NCBI RefSeq assembly: GCF_010183535.1
Contig: NC_071331.1
Location: 18,538,001 to 18,602,000, forward strand
Length of the DNA: 64,000 nt
Source: Caenorhabditis remanei
Taxonomy: Eukaryota > Nematoda > Chromadorea > Rhabditida > Rhabditidae
Direction: 5' to 3'
Position numbers and translations under genes: made by a program. Shown piece by piece: positions 44,501 to 57,800 of the stretch (position 1 is its first letter; each line of letters begins with the position of its first letter). The notes beneath the pieces were generated by a model. It worked only from the letters and a program-made list of their open reading frames with translations. It was not told the DNA's origin and searched no databases.

Positions 44501-46026
44501 GGACGAGAAGATGGATCTGATGGTGGAGTTGTACGGGGAATGAAGATGTTACCCGTTCGGAGAGCAGGAGTTTGGAATGGAGAACTGAACATTATTATAT
44601 TTGCAGTTCTTCTCTTAAAACTTTCATTTGTTTGAGTAATAGCACGACACGATTCTTACAACCGCGCTCTAACGAAACCCAAGGAAATTGTGGGCGAAAT
44701 TGAGAGACTCAGAGAAAACGAGACATTTTTCAAGGAGATTTCGGTGGAGCGTAGTTGTAAGAAGCGTGCCTTGATAATATCTGTGTGTCCTAGATGTCCG
44801 GATGTCTCCGAAAACTCACTTTCTCAACCCAGAATTTGCACTTCGATGTCGTGCCAATGAGTTAGGTGATGCTGGTGCTTGAGATGATGTTGGTTCTGAA
44901 ATTTTATTTTGAAACACTTCTATTTCATGCTTCTCTACTTACTCTGCTGTTGAGTCGTCACATCCCCATTCTTTTTTGTATTCGTCACTGCCGAATGAAC
45001 TCCGATTTTATTCGTATTCTGTTGATTGATAACTGGTCGAAATGGTTGAACTACTACTCTTTGTGACATTTGTTGACTCGATTGGATATATGTTGAAGTG
45101 ATGGATGGAGGCGGAGCATGAGAGTACTGAGATCGTTGGAGTTGAGGTGGGAGGGGCTCTAGAATGAAACGGGATTAAAGAAGGTTAGAATTAACGAAAT
45201 TCTTCGACAATGCTGGGGCAAAAATTAGTTTCAGGCAATGTTCTCTAACTCAGATTTGTCAATTTTGCAAAGCAAAATCTCTCTAACAAGGGCCTGTGGA
45301 GACGCGGCTTTTAAACGATCTGTAAATTTGTTAATAGGTACTTTCGACTACGGGGAGTCCATTTTTGCCATCAAACTCGGCTAAATGTGTCTGCGAGCCG
45401 AGTTATGAGCTCTCAAACTTTCATATGGCCAAGCTTTTTCACGTGGAGTTGACCATATGAAAATATTGAGAGCTCACAACTCGGCTCGCAGAGACATTTA
45501 GCAGTTTTGAATGCAGAAATGGACTCCCCGTAGTCGAAAGGGCCTATAAACAAATTTACAGATCATTTGAAAAACCGCGTCTCCAAAGACTTCCCTTGTA
45601 AGCGCTAAAAGTCATGCTAACCCCCTATAGAAAGCTTATTTTGTGCGGGCACCGGTTAATTTGTTACTCCAGTTGTTTTACTCACTCGAGCTATACTTCT
45701 GTGCTCCTGGAGCAACATTCTGTGTGCCAAAAGGAGGTGCCGGTGGCTGGAATGGTCGAGACGGTGGAAGAGGGGCTTCTGAAATATTCATTCAATTATG
45801 AAATTCCTTTTCCAAAAAACTCACTAATGCCTGTAGATTGTGTACTACTAGCTGAACTCTTCAAAGATCCTCCATTCGTAGTTTGAGTCGGTGCAAATGT
45901 TTCGAATGAATCATCTGATTCTGGATCAGAGTCCTCTTTCTTTGATTGTTGAGGGGGGATATATGGTGTTGAGCGGGGAACCGGTTGATTGAAACTGTCA
46001 TCTTCTTCCATTGGTTCTGACGCCAT
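41592..46026 (-). CDS. Large basic coiled-coil protein, unrecognised
   Basis: Nine exons (46026-45825, 45778-45686, 45158-44943, 44895-44820, 44584-44407, 44361-43926, 43758-43058, 42665-42487, 41865-41592) join in frame to 784 residues. The N-terminal half is Ser/Thr/Pro-rich and disordered. A short coiled coil near LRDQLENEKRKVMRLQTEFQ follows, then a Lys/Glu-rich middle with CANC and further coiled coils, and a C-terminus with SLCHQCQSHQQ that recalls one zinc knuckle. It looks nuclear or cytoskeletal but I do not recognise it. Introns contain MITE family A copy 5, a foldback element (42730-43043) and a second palindromic element (45284-45602). A possible alternative last exon near 42350-42435 is discussed in the findings. 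Confidence 0.72.
42730..43043. mobile_element. Foldback element copy in an intron
   Basis: It starts TACAGTACCACTCAAAAGTG and ends AAGCGGTATTGTA, with arms sharing TTTTTCAGTTGAAAAT and CAACTTTGAAAGTGTG in inverted order. It is somewhat shorter than the 19.1 and 40.0 kb copies. Confidence 0.75.
44638..44777. repeat. MITE family A, copy 5
   Basis: It carries TTCTTACAACCGCGCTCTAA and GGAGCGTAGTTGTAAGAAGC in inverted order, inside an intron of the 784-residue coiled-coil gene. Confidence 0.85.
45284..45602. repeat. Palindromic element family B, copy 1
   Basis: It folds on itself: AACAAGGGCCTGTGGAGACG, TTTCGACTACGGGGAGTCCA and GCGAGCCGAGTTATGAGCTC on the left pair with the right arm ending CCAAAGACTTCCCTTGT. 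A second copy lies in a sqv-1 intron (47827-48253). Confidence 0.75.
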
Positions 46027-47024
46027 TTCTGGGAGTTTTAGGTAAATAGAAGGAGATCTTGAGAGAAAAAATATTGGAAAAAATACATTTTCAAGCAAAA
46101 ACAAAGAAAGTTAGTGAAAATTGTTCGTTAGAAAGATCCAAGTCTGACAGAACGTTTCTGACTTTTTTAACAGCAAACGACCGTTTTACTCGAAATAATT
46201 ATGTTTCGCGATTTCTACATAAACATCTACAAGCCACAAAGTAAAGTTGCCGTTTCTATGAATGTTGATAATTTTTTAAAAGAAAACTCTACCCAGCAAA
46301 ATCAATTTTTCTTGTCGGGAAGTAGAAACTTTCTGAACATTTCTGTTCAATTTTTGCTTGAAAATGCACTGAAATCTGTTACAAACCGCTTCAAACTGTT
46401 AAAATCACAAAAGAAAATCAGAAAAAATAGAATCTTGGATTACTCCAAACCAAAACGAAAACACACTCACAAACACAACAACAAAAAAACGTTAGTCTCT
46501 CGAAAAATCTTCTCACAATCTGAATTTTCCTTTATTTTCAAACTATAAAAATGCTAAAAATGCTATTTTGAAATTGAAAGCTATGGAAGAAAATGCAATA
46601 AAACTCTGTAGACTCAATGAGGTAAATATACACAATTAAAAGACGATGAAAGCAAAATTTGAAAGGGAATCTCATACAAAGAAACGAATGAATTGAACCG
46701 CGTATTTCAGAGATGATGCTGATTTTGGGAGGAAAGAAACAAAACTTGAGAAAACCGGGGAAAATTCGGAAAACTGGAAACATAATGAATGAATGAAAGC
46801 GTTCGAGAGAAAATGCCTAGAATTATGCAATAAAAAAATGCCCGTATTTGATAGAAAATAATGCCAGGGAGTGAATGTGATTGATTTGTGGAAAAAATTG
46901 AGTAATTTGAGAAAAAAAAACAGTGGAAAATTGATTGTTGAAAATGACTTGCGCCTTTGTGTGCATGCGCCTTTAAATCGATCGACTACTATGCACCGAT
47001 AATTATCGATTCACAAAAATGAAT
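46027..47024. other. Intergenic region between two minus-strand genes
   Basis: No gene is seen. The DNA is AT-rich. It holds the presumed promoter of the coiled-coil gene and the sqv-1 3' region. Confidence 0.4.
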
Positions 47025-49249
47025 TTATCGTCGACTCTCCAATCCACCATGCCTAACTGGCTCTGGCGGTGGCTTTCCTCCTCTCTTATTCCGATCAATT
47101 TCCGCTCGGAAGTACTCAATTGTCTTCAATAATCCATCCTTCATCAATACTTGTGGTCTCCATTGAATCTGTTCAGCTGCTCGTCGGATATCCGGTCTCC
47201 GTTGTTGTGGATCATCCTGTTGTGATTCTTGATTGATTATTTCACTTTGAGAACCAGGAACAAGATCTCGGATGATTGCAGCGAATTGCCCGATTGTGTG
47301 TTCCTCTGGATTTCCGATATTGACGGGCAGAGAATAGTTACTATTCATCAACTTGATGAGACCGTCAACCAGATCAGTCACATATTGGAACGAGCGGGTT
47401 TGGGTTCCGTTTCCATAGATCTGAAGAAAATAAAATAAAACGAATAACACATTGTAATAGCTCACCGTTATCGGTTTATCCTGAAGAGCTTGAATGATAA
47501 AGTTCGACACAACTCTCCCATCATTCATATGCATTCTCGGACCGAATGTATTGAAAATTCGAGCGATTCGAATTTGAACATTCTCTTGTTTATTGTATGC
47601 AACCATCAGACTTTCAGCGACTCGTTTACCTTCGTCATAACATGCTCGTGGTCCGATTGTGTTCACGTGCCCCCAGTAGGTTTCCGGTTGGGGATGGACT
47701 TCTGGATCACCGTATACTTCAGAGGTGGAGGCGAGAAGAACGGTGGCTTTCACGCGTCTGGAATGAATTCAATAAGTTGTTATATTTGGGATGTTTCTTG
47801 ACGAAATCAATTGAAAAATTAAAGTTTTACAAGAGAAGTCTTTGGAGGCTCCATTTTCAAACGACCTATAAATTCCTAGGTATTTTCGACTACGTAGAGT
47901 CCATTTCTGAAGTCAAAACCTGCTAAATGTCACTGCGAGCCGAATTATGAACTCTCAAACTTTTGATATTGTTAAGCTTTTTCAAATGGATTTCCAAATC
48001 GGCAAATAATATACGCTATTCTTATTTTTGTGACGTACGAGCACAGATGATCCGCGGGGTTGCGTATATGCCGCCTCTTTGGAATTCCATGTGAAAACAC
48101 TTAACCATATGAAAAGTTTGAGAGCTTATAACTCGACTCAAAGAGACATTTGGCTGATTTTGATGGCAGAAATGGACTCTCCGTAATCGAAAGTACCTAT
48201 GACCAAATTTATAGATCATTTGAAAGCGGCGTCTCCAAAGACTTCCCTTGTTAGACTTCTGGTCATTGTGAAACAACATTGCACAGTTTTAGCAAGAAAG
48301 ATCGCAGCTTGCAAGAAACAAAGAGCGCTAAAACAGTTTCAGTGAAACTAACTTAGCCAATCCGAGCATATTAATCGTTCCCAGTGTATTCGTTTTGATG
48401 GTTTTCACAGGATTATACATATAATGTGGTGGTGAAGCAGGTGATGCCAGATGATAAATCTGATCGACTTCTACAAAATACGGATTAACAACATCGTGAT
48501 GAACCATTTCAAAGTTCGGATGTCCAATCCAATGCTCGATATTCTTCTTTCTTCCAGTAAAGTAGTTATCCAATGCAATTATTTCATGTCCATCCAACAT
48601 TAATTTGTCAACTAAATGAGATCCAACAAATCCAGCACCGCCAGTAATCAGAATACGTTTTCGCGTCTCTTCGTTTCGATAACGGACTGATGGGAACGAT
48701 TTTCTAAAAGAAAAAAATTTCAGCTGAAACCATTGAGTCAATACATACGTCGTTGGTAACGGCGCAACAATTTCATCGCCATTTTCAACATTTCCCTCTC
48801 GATTTTCAGCATCATCCATCCGTGTTCTCATCGATGATAACTCGTCTTCAAGCAATTTGATTCGTTCTAGTAGTGAAGAGACAGTATCATCGGAGATCGC
48901 ATTTCTGGAAGAAAATAGAGTTCACGTGAACGTAAGATTTTCGTAAAAGCTGTTTCAGAAGAGTTTTTTGCTCGTAAAACTCACTTATTCGCCTCAATAA
49001 TTGGTTCATCACCTTGTCCTTCCACATCCAATCCATTAACTATACGTTCTCTTTGTTCTACTCTGTCACTGGATATCGATTTATTTGATGTATTTGAGAT
49101 CAGTACTGAAAATCAAATGAATAAGTTCAGGGATTCCGGAGAAAAGTCGAAAATATACCAAAAATGAATAGAAAAACGAGAAGAACTCCACATGCTCCAC
49201 GAGTTGCCATCGATAACGAATAATTACGGACACGTCTGGGGCTCAGCAT
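47025..49249 (-). CDS. sqv-1: UDP-glucuronic acid decarboxylase (UDP-xylose synthase)
   Basis: Six exons (49249-49159, 49105-48985, 48904-48749, 48703-48353, 47757-47466, 47420-47025) encode 468 residues, essentially the length of C. elegans SQV-1. A short basic N-tail and one signal-anchor helix ([11 protein letters not shown]) make it a type II Golgi membrane protein. A stem with coiled coil follows, then the SDR Rossmann domain: [12 protein letters not shown] (NAD binding), [19 protein letters not shown], the catalytic Tyr/Lys in CYDEGKR, and [10 protein letters not shown]. It converts UDP-glucuronate to UDP-xylose for the glycosaminoglycan linker used in vulval morphogenesis. An inner ATG at 49210 is in frame and could be the true start. 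Intron 4 holds palindromic element family B copy 2. Confidence 0.96.
47827..48253. repeat. Palindromic element family B, copy 2
   Basis: It shares AGAGTCCATTTCTG, ACTGCGAGCCGAATTATGA and CTCCAAAGACTTCCCTTG with copy 1, in inverted arms, inside the largest sqv-1 intron. Its centre differs from copy 1 by an extra segment of about 90 bases. Confidence 0.75.
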
Positions 49250-51136
49250 GCGGATCGAACGGAAGCATGCAGGGGTAAATGGATGATTTTGAGCCTGGAA
49301 TTACACATATAAGGATGGAATTGGGAGAATTAGTTTGGAAAGGAAATAGAGGAAATAGAACGATGACATTGAAAGTGAAAGTTCAGCTGACCAAAGTAAA
49401 GATTTCATCAGTAAAATGGAAGTCCATGCTGAAAAATGATATGCAAATTATCGAAACGGAAATATTTTGAGTACATATTCTGATGATCGAAATTCATCGC
49501 TTTCTTCAATTTTCACACCGAAAAAAGCGAAATTTCATTCATATGAACAGTATATGCAATATTGCAGTCCTCTTCATAGTCAAATTCAAGCTATTAAAAT
49601 TAAAATGACAGAGAAATCGAATAAAATTTCGGTTTTTTCAGTGTGAAAATTGAAGAAAACACGATGAATTTTGATTATAAAAAGTTAATTTGTCACCGCA
49701 AAGAAGCAAAACTTTTCGAAATTGAAATCTTGTTTTTGTCTTCGAGAAGCCATATGCAGTTTTGATAATCAATGAATTTATTTAGAAAGGTGAGAATAAA
49801 TTTGATAGAACAGTGTTAAAAATACAGATTTCCCGTTTTTTTCAATAGCGAAATGACTCAAAATGCCGAAGAAAATTTGTAAAATCACAGAATTGTCTCT
49901 CTCTCGCAAATCTCTCAGTTTCGAAATATTTATGAAAATCTCAATTTCATAACGAAAATTCGTGGCAAATCATGAGAATTGGCAGCTGAGACTGCGGGGA
50001 GCAATGAAACAAAGAGAGTAAACAAATGGGAGAGAAAATGACGAATGGGAGGTCGAAAAATCAAGAAAAATGGATACAAAACATGCAAATTTGGCAGCTT
50101 TTCGATGATTTTGAACCATTTTGAGTAGAAAAGTCCAAAAATCAAGAAGAAAGGAATAGCTGTCATAGGATATGTAGCGAAAATCATGCTTCAAACATTC
50201 AGCACCGGAGATCACAGATAAAAATCAGGATTTTATTGCGGGAATTTTTTAGAGAAGAAATAATTGAAATATTGCGATTAATGGCAATTCCCCACAGAAA
50301 TTAACGATGGAAAATGGAAAAAAATGGGAAAAATCAAAAGAAAAAAACGAAAACGATTTTCCAATCTCTACGAGAACGAGAGGGATTGAATCAGGGATTA
50401 TGACGTTGATTTTGTGTATACGAAACGTTATAGTTTTTTGTCTGTTTCACAATGCATTCAGAGATTGTTGTAACCACGAGAATGGCCTTGGTTAGAAAAC
50501 GAGTTTCCCCTTCTCTTTTCGATTCTTTTTCGCCTCGTCATTACCCTCTGACATTGGAATTTTCGGTTTTCAAAGGAAAATTTGGTACTTGAAAGATGAA
50601 AATGAAAGGAAAAGATAGGAAACAACGGAAAGTAAAATATTTAAGAAAAATAAATAAATAATGAAAGAAATGTACAAACGCGCTCCAATGCGCGCCTTTC
50701 TCTGCGTCTCTCTTGTTTTAGCACATGAATCTCAGCTCTCTCGCTCTTTTTTCAAACTCGAATTTACAATTTCGAGGAAGAGCTTTATGCATTAAAGAAG
50801 ATGAAAAATAGTTTATTCAATGAAAATCAATGGAGAAAAGGCAAAAAATAAAACAACAAAAATAACTACAGAAAATATAATAAGAAAAACAAACTACACA
50901 GCTGTTCATTTAATGAAAAACAGAAAAGCATATTTCGCGTGAACTTATTGGATATTTCACGTGAGCTTATTTTCCTTACCGTATGCTCCGGTGACGTGTT
51001 TCTCGTCGCTTCTCAATACGTGGCATTCGGTGAAAATTCAGTTTTACCAAGAGCAGGAGGAGTTTCTGTTTTACATATTCTTGAAATTTCTGATAAGTTT
51101 CGTGGTCACCAAAAGAAAACGAATCGAAAACTGAAA
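49250..51136. other. Divergent intergenic region sqv-1 / phosphatase
   Basis: No credible gene is seen in about 1.9 kb. The DNA is AT-rich, and the only open frames are short and uneven. One exact CTGTTTCA motif lies at 50452 (plus). The region should hold both promoters. Confidence 0.45.
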
Positions 51137-52582
51137 ATGACAGGTATGTATTCTGATTAAGAAAATGTATGTTAACTTTTTTCCAGACTATAAATCTGAC
51201 GTTCGATCGCTACTAAAACGCCATCTTCGGGCGCATGTATATGCTAATCACCGTCCGGTATTGTGGAAAAAACTAGAATATGAGATCAATAATAAAACAA
51301 AATTCCAGATCCCCTACCAAGCTCAAGAACTAAAAGATTTGGCATTAGATATGATAGAGAGATTGAAATCAGAACCAACTTTAGCATTTGTAAAGGCACC
51401 GGTTGTTGTTGTGGCGGATACACACGGCCAATTCATCGACTTGGTCCGAATCTTGCATGTTGATCCAGAGAATTTTCCCGCTAGTTTTGACTGCACACCG
51501 TTCGCAACAAGCAAGTATGTTCTTGATTTCAGATAATTCGTTTCTGTGATTATAGTTAAATTTCGAGCAAAAAATGCCAAAAATCTCGAAAAATTGCTGT
51601 AAATTCAATTAAAATATCAGAAACGAATAGATTTTTGTGTGGAATTCTTTCCATAATTTGGCTTTTCTTCCAGATATCTATTCCTCGGAGACTACGTTGA
51701 CAGAGGAGTGAATTCTATCCAAATCATGGTTCTACTCTTTTCGCTCAAACTATACTACAATAATATCACATTGATTAGAGGAAATCATGAAACGCCAAGC
51801 GTGAATGCGAATTATGGATTTCGAGATGAACTGATCGAAAAATTCAAGGAGGGACCAGGAACAGAACTTTGGAATCTGTATAATGAGGTGTTTTGTTTCC
51901 TGCCACTTGCTGCGGTTATCAGCGAACGTATTTTGTGCATGCATGGCGGAATATCACCGGATTTGAGAACTCTGAAAGATATCGAAAACGTGAGTGTTGA
52001 TATTTTCACAAATTCCACATTAATTTTTGATTTATAGATCAATCGACCAATTACCGATATCTCTAATATTGTTTTAGACTTACTTTGGAGTGATCCTATG
52101 CCGGCTCGTCGTAAGGGTTACCACTCAAAGTGAGTTGATAGAAGCCTCTCTCTAAATGTATCATCAATTTCTTTCAGGTACCCCCGTTTTATCAAGAATC
52201 CAGTGCGAGGACTCGGGACAGAGTATAACGAGTCAGCGGTGGGATGGTTCTGTGAGAATTTAGATATTGAGTTGGTTATTCGAGGACATCAGGTAAGTAC
52301 ACAGTTATGAATTGCTGTCCAATCTAGAAATTCTTCAGTCAAAACACCAGGGTTTCGAGTTCTACTCAACCCAGCTTGTCACCATATTCTCCGCTTCGAA
52401 CTATTCCGACGACACAGATGTTTGTGCTTTTCAAATTGTGTCAATGGAGAAATCGATTTAAATTACAGAATTTCGGAGCAATCTGTTACGTGTCAGCTGA
52501 TGGAGGAGTTTCGATCATCCAAATGAGAAACCTCGAGAAAGTGCAATGCCCAATGAGTGAGGAGGACACCAAAGGAGAATAA
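51137..52582 (+). CDS. Divergent PP1-type serine/threonine phosphatase
   Basis: Seven exons (51137-51143, 51187-51514, 51674-51989, 52038-52129, 52178-52292, 52339-52419, 52469-52582) encode 350 residues. The first exon has only seven bases. PPP-family motifs are in order: VADTHGQF (usually GDIHGQ), YLFLGDYVDRG, TLIRGNHE, MHGGISPDL, LLWSDP, RGHQ (usually RAHQ) and SASNYSDDTDNFGA (usually SAPNYCGEFDNAGA). All six metal ligands are kept, so activity is likely. The changed docking residues suggest a lineage-specific PP1 such as the germline or sperm types expanded in nematodes. It lies about 680 bases upstream of tmem-231 on the same strand. Confidence 0.9.
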
Positions 52583-53260
52583 TGGTGCTGGTTATAGTCA
52601 CTCCTACTCGATTTTTCGCTATTTAACTTTTATGATTATAAATAGTGTTTGGAATAAATGAGTAAAACTGTCAGACATTGTTTTTTTTGTTTTTCATATG
52701 GCACATTTTCTAAAGAACTCGAGCATTTTAGATGAATTCATAGACATTTCATTGAATTTCGGGCTACTGAAATGCAAATAGAATTTAAATAAGTGAGTAA
52801 AACTTTGGGAGCGTGATACGAAGTTTCAGATCATCTGTTGATTTCAATTTTTTGAGAGAACAGAGAATAAATGTAAAATTTTACATCTTCATTCATTCCC
52901 ACTTCCTCCTTTTTCTTCCCCGCATTCAATTCTTATCCTTCTTCTTCTCCTCCTCTCGCCAAACATCTGCTTCTCTCCTTTCCCTTCTTCTTCTCTCTCT
53001 TTCTCGTCCAAATCACCATGGAAACTGAATATTTCATCCGTTCCATACCTTCCCTTTCCCCTTTTCTTGATGCCTTCTTCGCCAGCAATTGCTCAACAAA
53101 ACGTCGTTCACTACTTCTCACTTTTACTCGTTATTATCACTTGGATCTGTTTTTTTCAGGTAGTTTGAATATTCTGAAAATAATCCGTTTGTTTTCTCAT
53201 ATTTGCAGGCCGTAATCTACACAGCTCCTCGATTTCTGAAACTGGAAAAATAGCTGAGAA
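52583..53260 (+). other. Gap between phosphatase and tmem-231
   Basis: No gene is modelled. A pyrimidine-rich segment (about 52890-53010) is followed by an ATG-started frame (53018-53215) that does not join the tmem-231 frame; it may be 5' leader. Confidence 0.4.
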
Positions 53261-54455
53261 ATGCCACATATCGAGATTTTCAGAGAGGTTTGTTCTTTAT
53301 CATTTCATACTATAAACTATCCAGTTATTCCAGCCAGTCTACCGTACCTACCGGTCTTCTGAATGCAGTTGGGCTGCATTTTATATCAAATCGATAAATA
53401 TATTCCGATATTTTCTACCAATTCTCATCATCTTTCTGACGGATGTAAGTTTTCTCTTTTGGTATTCATCTGTCGGTTTCAATAATGAATTTTGACAGGG
53501 TCTCTGGAAAAAGACGAATACATTTCGAGAAGTTCCTGATGTATCTGTCACTGGAGACTTTATAGTTTATGCTTTCGGTAGGTCAAATCTCTTTGCTCCC
53601 TTCTCCGAAAGTTATACTCTTCAGGACATGACAGATCGATAATCTCTTCTTCGTACTCTGTATTGAATTCAGCTGCTTCTCCCGATCAGTTATCCACTTC
53701 TCAGATTTTGCATCATTTCTCAGATTCAAATTCAGAAAATGTAAGATTCGGAGTGAAAACTGTAGAAAGTCATTGTTTCAGACTGCTCTCTACCAGAAAC
53801 CGAATCGAAATCTGAATATTCAATTCCAAATGAGCACTCAAAATCTATCAATTAATACAGTAATCTATGCATTCTCTCTGAAAATGAAACTGGATTATCA
53901 TTCGATTATTGATGTGAGTTACCTTATCAGAAAACTATCAAAAATATTAATTTTCAGTCAGAACTATTCCTCACGGACACTATCCAATTTCCTTCATTTC
54001 CAACATCTCAAATTCAAACAACCGCCCGTCTTACTGTAGATCAATCGGTTCCTTTTCAATCAAGAGAGAAATTCAGTATAATTGATAGAAGACGTCAAGA
54101 TGTGGAGCACTATCAGATTCATTCTGTGTTGAGAAGAATCAGTGAGTCACCAATTTCGTGGAAAATGGAAAGGTGCGTATATTATCAAAAGAGCACGACT
54201 TCTGTATTCAATAATTATTTCAGAAAATCAAGTATTCTACTGTCTGCCCCCTCTCCACCACCCACACTATCTCTCTCCATCTTTTTGTCAATTTCTGAAA
54301 TGGAATTCACGTATCGAACTGGTTTCTGGGAACTCATGAAATGGTTCTGGATTCAATACTTTGCTGTATTCTATATTATTGACTATTTATTCACATCAAT
54401 AACATCATATTTATTCAGAAATCATGTATTTTATGTCAATGATGTTGTTCGATAA
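53261..54455 (+). CDS. tmem-231: Transition-zone protein TMEM231
   Basis: Seven exons (53261-53287, 53334-53444, 53499-53577, 53625-53740, 53782-53913, 53958-54172, 54224-54455) encode 303 residues (human 316). The N-terminus reads PVYRTYRSSECSWAAFYIK, like the human PVERSYRAGLCSKAALFL, then the first membrane helix (FRYFLPILIIFLTD). A long luminal beta-rich domain follows, then the C-terminal signature TYRTGFWELMKWFWIQYFAV, like the human YQPGFWEMVKFAWVQYVSI, with a second helix. It belongs to the MKS module of the ciliary transition zone and would act in sensory neurons. A donor at 54173 (GTGCGT) was preferred to the nearer GTGAGT because it keeps frame. It converges with the repeat-protein gene. 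Confidence 0.88.
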
Positions 54456-54808
54456 ACCTAATACATTTTATCGAGTTGTTTCACAGAAAAAGATAGGATC
54501 AGAGTTCTGGAAAAATTCATAGAGGAAAAAATTAGATATAGTGCTAAGACTAATTTTGAAACGTATGTTGAATCATGCAAGGCTTCTGGCATTATACAAG
54601 AGATTTGGTATTAAACAAGAGATATTCTACACTAAAAATGAAACAGGAAAACAATTAAAAACAAAGACAGGATGCTGAATGGAGCCGTATAAAATGTTTT
54701 TTGGAAAACAGATAAATAAGATCGGATTTATGACTCATCCCGCTATTTTGACTAATAAAACGGATTTTTCAATAAAGTTGAGGATCCGATATGAACACTC
54801 TCGTTTAT
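54456..54808. other. Convergent 3' intergenic region
   Basis: No gene is seen between the 3' ends of tmem-231 and the minus-strand repeat-protein gene. It is AT-rich, with one TGAAACAG (minus-strand CTGTTTCA) at 54639-54646. Confidence 0.4.
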
Positions 54809-57800
54809 CTAATTTTTTGACTTACTTCCAGACTTCCGTGGAACAGATGATGGTGTAGATGAACTAGTGGTCTTTCTTGCTGTGGAGCGGGATGATCTAG
54901 GTTTTTCCGGTTTATTCACCGATGATTCTCTTGGTTCAGCAGAAGATTCTCGAGATTTTGACGCAGAAGCTTCTCTATGTAAATCGCTCCGATGTGGAAT
55001 AACGAAATCCTCACGTACGAATGAATCTGAACGTGGCGCTCGCTCCGCTGGCTTCGCTGTGTCCGCTTCAGAATCTTCGTCCGGGAATCTTTCTTTATCA
55101 TCCTTTTCCAAAACACCAGGGCGCCTTTTTTGAAAGTCTACATCTTTTTCAACGCAATCATAACCGGTTCCACATTTGACAAAATGGTCTCGAGACTTAT
55201 CGCGGAAAACACGAGGCAGGCGAGTCACAGATTTCCGGCGAACCGATGCTGGGTCAGGGATCTGGAAAAGATAACGATTTGGATGGTCGGTGTGAAAACG
55301 GTAGAAAGAAAATGTGTGTTTTTTAATGAGATTGATTTGATATTGCTTGGCTTTTCAATGACACTCGAGAGAAGTAGGATGTGAAAATAACTGATCAGCT
55401 ATTCATTCGAAAGTATAAAATGTTGTGCAAATCTTAATCATATTGGACTATAACCCCTCTAAAACTTTTCAAGTCCGCATTTCTCACAAAAAAATTATTT
55501 AGAATTCAAAGAAAAAAGACGGGATGAAAACATTGAAATTCCGAAGAATAGTCTACATTTGAAGAGAAAAGTTCGGTTTTGACTGGTGAGTAGCTCGAGT
55601 AACATGAGTAACACAACTCTATATAATTTCAATGAATGGTGAAATGTGGAAAATTGCCCTTATGGTTTAGTTTTAAAAGAAAATGGAAACTAACATCTGA
55701 CATGTAAGGTAGTTGGGAATACCCTCCATCTTTGAAATGGTCTGTTTTGTTCCAATCTTTATATTCTTTCGATCTTTCACGTTTCCCTGGTTTGGTTGCT
55801 GACAATTTTCTGGCATTTCCTTTTACCGCTTCATCTCCTTGTTCGATCTTTTCATTTTCTTTCGGATTATCGTTCTGAAATAATCTATGACAAATTCAGA
55901 GAATAATTTGTTCTTTTTAAAAATTGGGGAAAGAAAATATTAGCACGGCACGCTTCTTACAACCGCGCTCTACCGATACCGAAGAAAATTGTATGCGAAA
56001 TCGAGAGACCCAGAGAAAACGAGACATTTCTCAAGAGGATTACGGTGAAGCGCAGTTGTAAGAACTGTGCGGAGCTAATAGGCGTAAGATGTTTTTTCAT
56101 TACCTGTGCCTTCGGATTATCGTTGTTGATATTCTCCTCTTCCTTTTTATCTTTTTCATTTGTCTCCGTATTTGAAGCTGATGGAGTTGGGATTGGAGGT
56201 GGTGGTGGTAGAGTTTCTTCTTTCAATAAAGGTTCTGATGATGGATCTTTACGACCGAAGCGATTTTTACAAAATCTTTTAAAATCTTTTCTACTAAAAC
56301 AACGCCAGCAGATGAGAAGTAAGATGAAGAATATGATGACCACTATACTTAATGCAACAATAGCTATTTTTATAAAGGACCATCCATCGTTGCTCTCTTC
56401 CTTTCCTGCTGCTGCACACACCTCTTCGCATGCATCCATGTGAAGAAGATTCTAAAAAGTTTGATAAAGTCGAAGGTTAAAGTGGAGGTACTAAAACATT
56501 AAATACACATTTTTTCTCAACTTCTCTTAATTTTTTTACCATTGAAAATAAAAGAGAAGGGAGAAGTCTTCTCAGAAGGAGCTCAAAACTGAACAAAATT
56601 TTCGAAATCTTTAGATTAAATTCTAATGCGAGTAGGTCAAATGCTTTGTTTGCCATCACAGGTCGCGGATTTTTTGATGAAAAATGTGTGGATTTTAAGT
56701 AGATAATAATTTTTATCACGAAATTATCTCACCTTACATGACACATTGCCCGCAGAGAGGAGATCGGCTGAAAAATTATGAAAAAATCGACAAATTGGCT
56801 AGCAAGATACTGACCTCGACATTTTGAACTGGTCTTATCAGCAGAACAATCCGATACACCTTCTGGAATAAACGGTTTTACTTAATTTTCATAACTGAAG
56901 ATTGTCTTACTTTTCACTGCAGCCTCGATTTTAAGTTTGGAATCTTTACATGGCGTTTTACAATATTTCTCATCAGCTTTGACGAATTCATCGATCACTT
57001 TTGGCCTTTCAGTTTTGATGCAGGACGGTGTCACACAACCAACGAGTTTTGCAGCAACTTTGGCAACTAAAAACTATTAAAAATTGAAAAAAAATGGAAC
57101 GAGTGAATTGTGACCTTGAGCAGTTTCAGAAGCCATTTTCGTAGCAGAATCTTTACATTCTTGTATCAATGTTAGATCAGAGGAACAAGCTATAGACCAT
57201 GCATTGAGACGTTGGCCGTTGACAGTGTCAATGCATTGATTGTACTCAGTTTCCGTCTTTTTCGAACTACATTGAAGAAATATATCTATTGGGGTGTATC
57301 CTGAAAATATAAGAATAGTTCCGAGACTGAATTAGATTATCAAACGATTATTAAAATGTAGAAACATAAACCAACCTTGCGACAAACTCTCAGATAGTTT
57401 TAATCCTTCAGTCAAACAACTCGAATATTCACCTTGATTTTTGTTCACATTTCCCCGGCAGAAGTTTGATAAAAATGCTTGAATTGTCTCTGAAACTCGG
57501 AATATTTTGTTTCCATAGTTAATATATTCTGCTTACGCTTAAACTCCTTCTTCATTTCCTCCACTCCTCGATTCCAATCGCTTTCAACTAGATTTTGCTC
57601 GAGAGCGTAATCAGCGAACTTAGCAGAAGTGGAATCTAAAAGAAGGAGATCTTCTTATTAGTGAGTCATGTGAAACCTCTGGCCGATTTCAATGGAGATG
57701 GTTCGGCATCTTTCGACTCTTTTAGACAGCTAACAACTTCATCAAGTGCTTTGATGTTCTTGCACTTTCCCGTTTGTCCTTCGAGAATTTCGCCTGAAAA

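Noticed and set aside
53018..53215. An upstream frame starting METEYFIRSIPS as the first exon of tmem-231
   Set aside because: It does not join the tmem-231 frame, while the ATG at 53261 starts a protein that aligns with the TMEM231 N-terminus.
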